Source: Desulfobacteraceae bacterium (GTDB lineage Bacteria; Desulfobacterota; Desulfobacteria; Desulfobacterales; Desulfosalsimonadaceae). Taken from it: DNA of 9,191 nt. A program made the translations under genes and the position numbers. Below, in pieces: positions 6,555 to 9,191 of the stretch (within the stretch, counting starts at the first letter, position 1; each line of letters begins with the position of its first letter). The stretch lies in NCBI GenBank assembly GCA_007131845.1, contig SLPT01000279.1, positions 1-9,191 on the forward strand. Direction: 5' to 3'. Under the pieces are notes generated by a model. It was not told where the DNA came from, searched no databases, and was given only the letters and a program-made list of their open reading frames with translations.

Positions 6555-6583
6555 TTGATTTCCCGTTTTTTTGCGGGTATAAA
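6555..6583 (+). promoter_or_regulatory. Sigma70-like promoter for the biotin ligase gene
   Basis: TTGATT at 6555-6560 (4/6) and TATAAA at 6578-6583 (5/6) are separated by exactly 17 bases. The -35 begins within the last bases flanking repeat copy B, so the repeat end abuts the promoter. Transcription would start near 6590. This makes the most upstream in-frame initiation codon (TTG at 6555) impossible for the ligase from this promoter. Confidence 0.5.
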
Positions 6584-6641
6584 TAATGATATGATATCAG
6601 CACATCCAATGAATGATCAAGAAAAACGATCGGGAATTTTC

Positions 6642-7550
6642 ATGCATGAGACCGGGGTTGCGGAGATTTTTTCCGGTATCGGTCCGGAGCACCTCGCCGC
6701 CTCCCACAGCGCATGGTCCGCCGATGTCTCCGAATTTGGCCCCTGGGATGACGGTTTTGCATCCAGTGTTGAAAACACAGGCAGAATATGGCGCGCACGC
6801 GCATATGACGGGCCGGCGTCCATTCACATAACCGGCCCGTGCGTCTCCACCATGGACGCGGCAAGCGAGTTCATCCGGCGCGGTGTCATGGAACCGTGGT
6901 CATCGGTGATAGCCGTGCAGCAGACTGCGGGACGCGGCAGGCGAAAGCGGCGATGGGATTCGCCTGCCGGCAACCTGTACGGCACCTGGTATTGGCCGTT
7001 AAGCGGAGAAAAAGACGACCCGTTATCGGGATACCGAAATCTCGCTTCACTTCTGGCCGGCGACATTCTTGCGACAGTGCTTCGTGAACAGGGGATCGGG
7101 GTTCAGATCAAATGGCCAAACGACATTATCCTTGGCGGGCGAAAACTCTGCGGGATTCTGGTGGAGGGGCGCGGATCGGCGGTCCTGGTGGGCATCGGGA
7201 TCAACCTGGTTTCGGCTCCGGGAGACGGGCTCATCGATGATGATTTCTCGCTTCCCGCCGTTTGTCTCGACCCGGATGGTCAGCGTTTCAGGCCGCTGTC
7301 TTTCTGGACAGGGCTGATGGAGGCGGGCAGGGCGCATTTCGAAAACACGCTTAATACTTTAACGCCACCGGATTTCGTGCGGCGACTGGAAGCCAACCTG
7401 GCCTGGCGCGGCCGGCGGGTCGTGGTCCGGAAAGAAAAAGAACCGCCCTTTGAAGCCTTCCTGTGCGGACTGGCCTCCGACGGGGCATTGAAAATCCGGC
7501 GAAGCGGAGAAACGGAAATCCTCTATTCGGCTACGATCCGGCCGGTTTGA
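6642..7550 (+). CDS. birA: Biotin--[acetyl-CoA-carboxylase] ligase, monofunctional (no HTH)
   Basis: A class I biotin-protein ligase that makes biotinoyl-AMP and transfers biotin to the carrier lysine of carboxylases. In the 302-residue product from 6642: STMDAA near 69-74; the adenylate loop QQTAGRGRRKRRW at 93-105; the KWPND motif at 157-161; the catalytic Lys in GGRKLCGIL at 168; VGIGIN ending at 188; and an SH3-like C-terminal domain from about residue 245. No winged-helix DNA-binding domain precedes the catalytic core, so it should not be a BirA-type repressor. About 60 residues ahead of the core (rich in Trp, Asp, Ser) are unassigned. Start choice is uncertain: 6642 has GGGA 6 bases upstream; ATGs at 6609 and 6591 are in frame but lack a ribosome site. 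The last 20 bp overlap the convergent acyltransferase gene. In the adenylate loop K102 replaces the last Gly of GRGRRG. Confidence 0.9.
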   Translation: MHETGVAEIFSGIGPEHLAASHSAWSADVSEFGPWDDGFASSVENTGRIWRARAYDGPASIHITGPCVSTMDAASEFIRRGVMEPWSSVIAVQQTAGRGRRKRRWDSPAGNLYGTWYWPLSGEKDDPLSGYRNLASLLAGDILATVLREQGIGVQIKWPNDIILGGRKLCGILVEGRGSAVLVGIGINLVSAPGDGLIDDDFSLPAVCLDPDGQRFRPLSFWTGLMEAGRAHFENTLNTLTPPDFVRRLEANLAWRGRRVVVRKEKEPPFEAFLCGLASDGALKIRRSGETEILYSATIRPV

Positions 7551-8949
7551 CATGCAAAGCGCCGCCGGAAGGCCATGCCCCGGGATCCACCGGGTAGCCC
7601 GCCGCAGCCAGGCGCGCCACGCTTACTGCAAGATCGTAGAGACCGCTTTGTTTTCCGCATGACGCATCCACCGAAAACGCATCAAATCCTTTTTCGGGGA
7701 TATGATCGCGCAGGATGGTATTCACCAGGCCGGTCAGGGTATTTTTCGGCCCCACCTCCACAAAGACCCGAACACCATCGGAATACATGTTTTGTATCAT
7801 ATCCATGAAATTGACCGGGCTTGACAGGTGCTGCCCGAAAAGATGGATCGCTTCGTCTGTCTCAGCCGGGTAGGGTAGGGCGGTCTTGTTCGAATATACG
7901 GGTATTGCTGCCGGTTTCATGGAAACCGAGGCGATTTTTTCGTAAAAACCGGCGGCCGCCGATGCGACCAGGGGGCTGTGAAAGGCTGCCGATACGGGGA
8001 GAACCATGGCGCGTACCCGGTTTGTTTTGCATAATTGGAGCATTTTTTCAATTTCATCCGACCGACCGGAGACCACGCCCTGCTCCGGACTGTTCTTGTT
8101 GGCCAGAATCAGGTCCAGTCCGTTTTGCTGAACAATCTGCCCGATTTCATCCGGGGATGCCTTTACCGCAAGCATTTGTCCGCTGTCACTTCCACCGGCC
8201 GCGGCCATCAGGCGTCCCCGCCAGACCGCCAGGCGGCAGAAATCTTTTTCTCCAAGCCGGTTTCCGGCGCACAGGGCGGTCAACTCCCCAAAGCTGTGCC
8301 CGGCCGCCACATCCGGCGTCATACCGAAGCCGGACAGGGCTTTCATCATGGCCAGGCTTACGGCCCCGATGGCGGGCTGGGCGATATCCGTCTGCCGGAG
8401 AGCGGATTCCATCCGGGCCTTTTCCCTTGCGTCCGGGGGGGCAGCATTCGATTTTTCAGGGAATATCATCCGGGATAGCGGCGTACCCCCTTCAAGGGTT
8501 TCCTCCATGCGTTCGAAAGCGTCGATGGCTGAAGGAAACATGTTGATGACATCGCTTCCCATTCCGATATACTGGCTTCCCTGTCCCGGAAACAAAAAGG
8601 CGGCTTTGCCGGGCGGCTTTCCACGGCCGACAAAAATTCCAGGCGGGATTTTATCGGAAGGGCCGGCAGTGCACGGTCCGGACAAGTCTATGATGGCTGC
8701 GGCCTTTCTCAGCAGAGCAGCCATGTCGGCCCCGGCGGAAACGACGATGATGATACGGATAGGGTCGTCCGGTGAAAAAGATGCACTTTGATTATGGCAA
8801 ATTTCTTGCGCAACCGACTCCTGGCTGTGAGTCGATTGCAGCCTGCGGGCGGCATCCCCGAGAAGGGATTGCATCTGTCCGGGGCCGGCGGCCGAAAAGG
8901 CAATGATCCGGACGGGGCTTGCATCACGGTGCATCGCATGCTGTATCAA
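7531..8949 (-). CDS. Free-standing malonyl-type acyltransferase (PKS/PUFA-synthase AT-like) with KS-AT-type linker
   Basis: A 472-residue protein predicted to move an acyl group, probably malonyl, from CoA to an acyl carrier protein. Residues about 10-110 resemble the linker that joins ketosynthase and AT domains in type I polyketide synthases. The AT core starts at AAFLFPGQGSQ (116-126). Catalytic Ser is S219 in GHSFGE, the acid-binding Arg is in the WRGRLM block (243-248), and catalytic His is H324 in AAFHSPLV. VEVGPKNTLTGLV at 398-409 is typical of PUFA-synthase and PKS ATs. GHSFG and AFH are the malonyl-type versions of the specificity motifs, so malonyl-CoA is inferred. It is much longer than FabD (about 310 residues) and lacks KS, KR, DH or ACP domains. 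The start is TTG, chosen because AAAGGAG lies 5 bases upstream; ATG 8934 would be 20 bases away. It lies 18 bp after the alpha/beta hydrolase, likely one operon. Confidence 0.85.
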   Translation of the reverse strand: MIQHAMHRDASPVRIIAFSAAGPGQMQSLLGDAARRLQSTHSQESVAQEICHNQSASFSPDDPIRIIIVVSAGADMAALLRKAAAIIDLSGPCTAGPSDKIPPGIFVGRGKPPGKAAFLFPGQGSQYIGMGSDVINMFPSAIDAFERMEETLEGGTPLSRMIFPEKSNAAPPDAREKARMESALRQTDIAQPAIGAVSLAMMKALSGFGMTPDVAAGHSFGELTALCAGNRLGEKDFCRLAVWRGRLMAAAGGSDSGQMLAVKASPDEIGQIVQQNGLDLILANKNSPEQGVVSGRSDEIEKMLQLCKTNRVRAMVLPVSAAFHSPLVASAAAGFYEKIASVSMKPAAIPVYSNKTALPYPAETDEAIHLFGQHLSSPVNFMDMIQNMYSDGVRVFVEVGPKNTLTGLVNTILRDHIPEKGFDAFSVDASCGKQSGLYDLAVSVARLAAAGYPVDPGAWPSGGALHVKPAGS

Positions 8950-8954
8950 GAAGG

Positions 8955-8961
8955 CTCCTTT
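8955..8961 (-). promoter_or_regulatory. Shine-Dalgarno site fixing a TTG start for the acyltransferase
   Basis: On the minus strand AAAGGAG sits 5 bases before the TTG at 8949-8947, inside the 18-bp gap after the hydrolase stop. Its position selects TTG over the in-frame ATG 15 bases downstream. Confidence 0.6.
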
Positions 8962-8967
8962 CCGGCC

Positions 8968-9191
8968 TCATCCGGCCATGAATTTCCGGATGGTTTCAAA
9001 ATAGCTCATGCCGGCCATGGCAAAAATGTTATTATGATCCGCGCCGGGGATGATTTCAAGCTTCTTTACGGGGCCGGGTGCAGAATCGTAGAGCTTGCGG
9101 CCGTGATCAAGCGGGATGATATGATCGTGTTCGGCATGGATGATCAGAGTCGGCCCGTTGAAACGCCGGATCGTATCGGCGCTGGAGAAAA
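8968..9191 (-). CDS. Alpha/beta hydrolase, C-terminal fragment (partial)
   Basis: The last 73 residues of a gene whose start lies beyond the right edge, ending at TGA (8970-8968). Visible text includes TLIIHAEHDHIIPLDHG followed by GPVKKLEIIPGADHNNIF. This is the characteristic end of an alpha/beta hydrolase: the beta strand carrying the acid of the triad (D22 of the fragment, in EHDHIIP) and the catalytic His (H52, in GADHNN). The nucleophile motif is outside the window. The style matches S33-like/esterase members of about 250-280 residues. Being 18 bp upstream of the acyltransferase in the same direction, it may act as a thioesterase or acyl editing enzyme for the same pathway; that role is inference from adjacency. 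Confidence 0.82.
   Translation of the reverse strand, partial: FSSADTIRRFNGPTLIIHAEHDHIIPLDHGRKLYDSAPGPVKKLEIIPGADHNNIFAMAGMSYFETIRKFMAG

Overview
The window reads as a piece of a moderately GC-rich anaerobic bacterial chromosome. The best guess is a sulfate-reducing or syntrophic deltaproteobacterium of the Desulfobacterales/Desulfosarcina kind. This is inference from protein style, from the giant oxygen-sensitive acyl-CoA dehydratase-activase-type protein, and from a malonyl-type acyltransferase of PKS/PUFA-synthase character; no marker gene proves it. No rRNA, tRNA, CRISPR array or transposase gene is visible.

Layout, left to right. Positions 1-38 hold the first codons of a leftward gene whose N-terminus is a run of lysines encoded in a 17-base homopolymer. 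Positions 39-536 hold no supported gene: there are leader and operator-like palindromes, copy A of an imperfect palindromic repeat (163-329) and a sigma70-like promoter at 364-393. A rightward pair follows: a small YfcE-like metallophosphoesterase (537-1184) and, 48 bp later, a 1457-residue iron-sulfur protein (1233-5606). The latter fuses two BadF/HgdC-type ATPase domains, a Cys-rich linker, a DUF2229 domain and an HgdB-like reductase domain. Convergent to it is a nitroreductase/SagB-like flavoprotein with a lipoprotein-type signal peptide (5664-6362, minus). Copy B of the palindromic repeat (6400-6550), inverted relative to copy A, fills the gap to the next gene, whose promoter sits at 6555-6583. 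That gene is a monofunctional biotin-protein ligase (6642-7550). Its last 20 bp overlap, tail to tail, a leftward pair: a free-standing malonyl-type acyltransferase (7531-8949) and, just upstream of it in transcription, the C-terminal end of an alpha/beta hydrolase (8968 to the window edge).

How the genes may work together. The giant protein looks like a one-chain version of the HgdC activator plus HgdB-type reductase, able to couple ATP hydrolysis to low-potential electron transfer; its substrate cannot be read from the sequence. The biotin ligase would activate biotin-dependent carboxylases that make malonyl-CoA or related products. The acyltransferase would use malonyl-CoA, and the hydrolase next to it may release or edit an acyl product. 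Those last links are inference from adjacency. The two repeat copies sit in the same relative orientation, immediately upstream of the metallophosphoesterase and the nitroreductase, and together bracket the first three complete genes.
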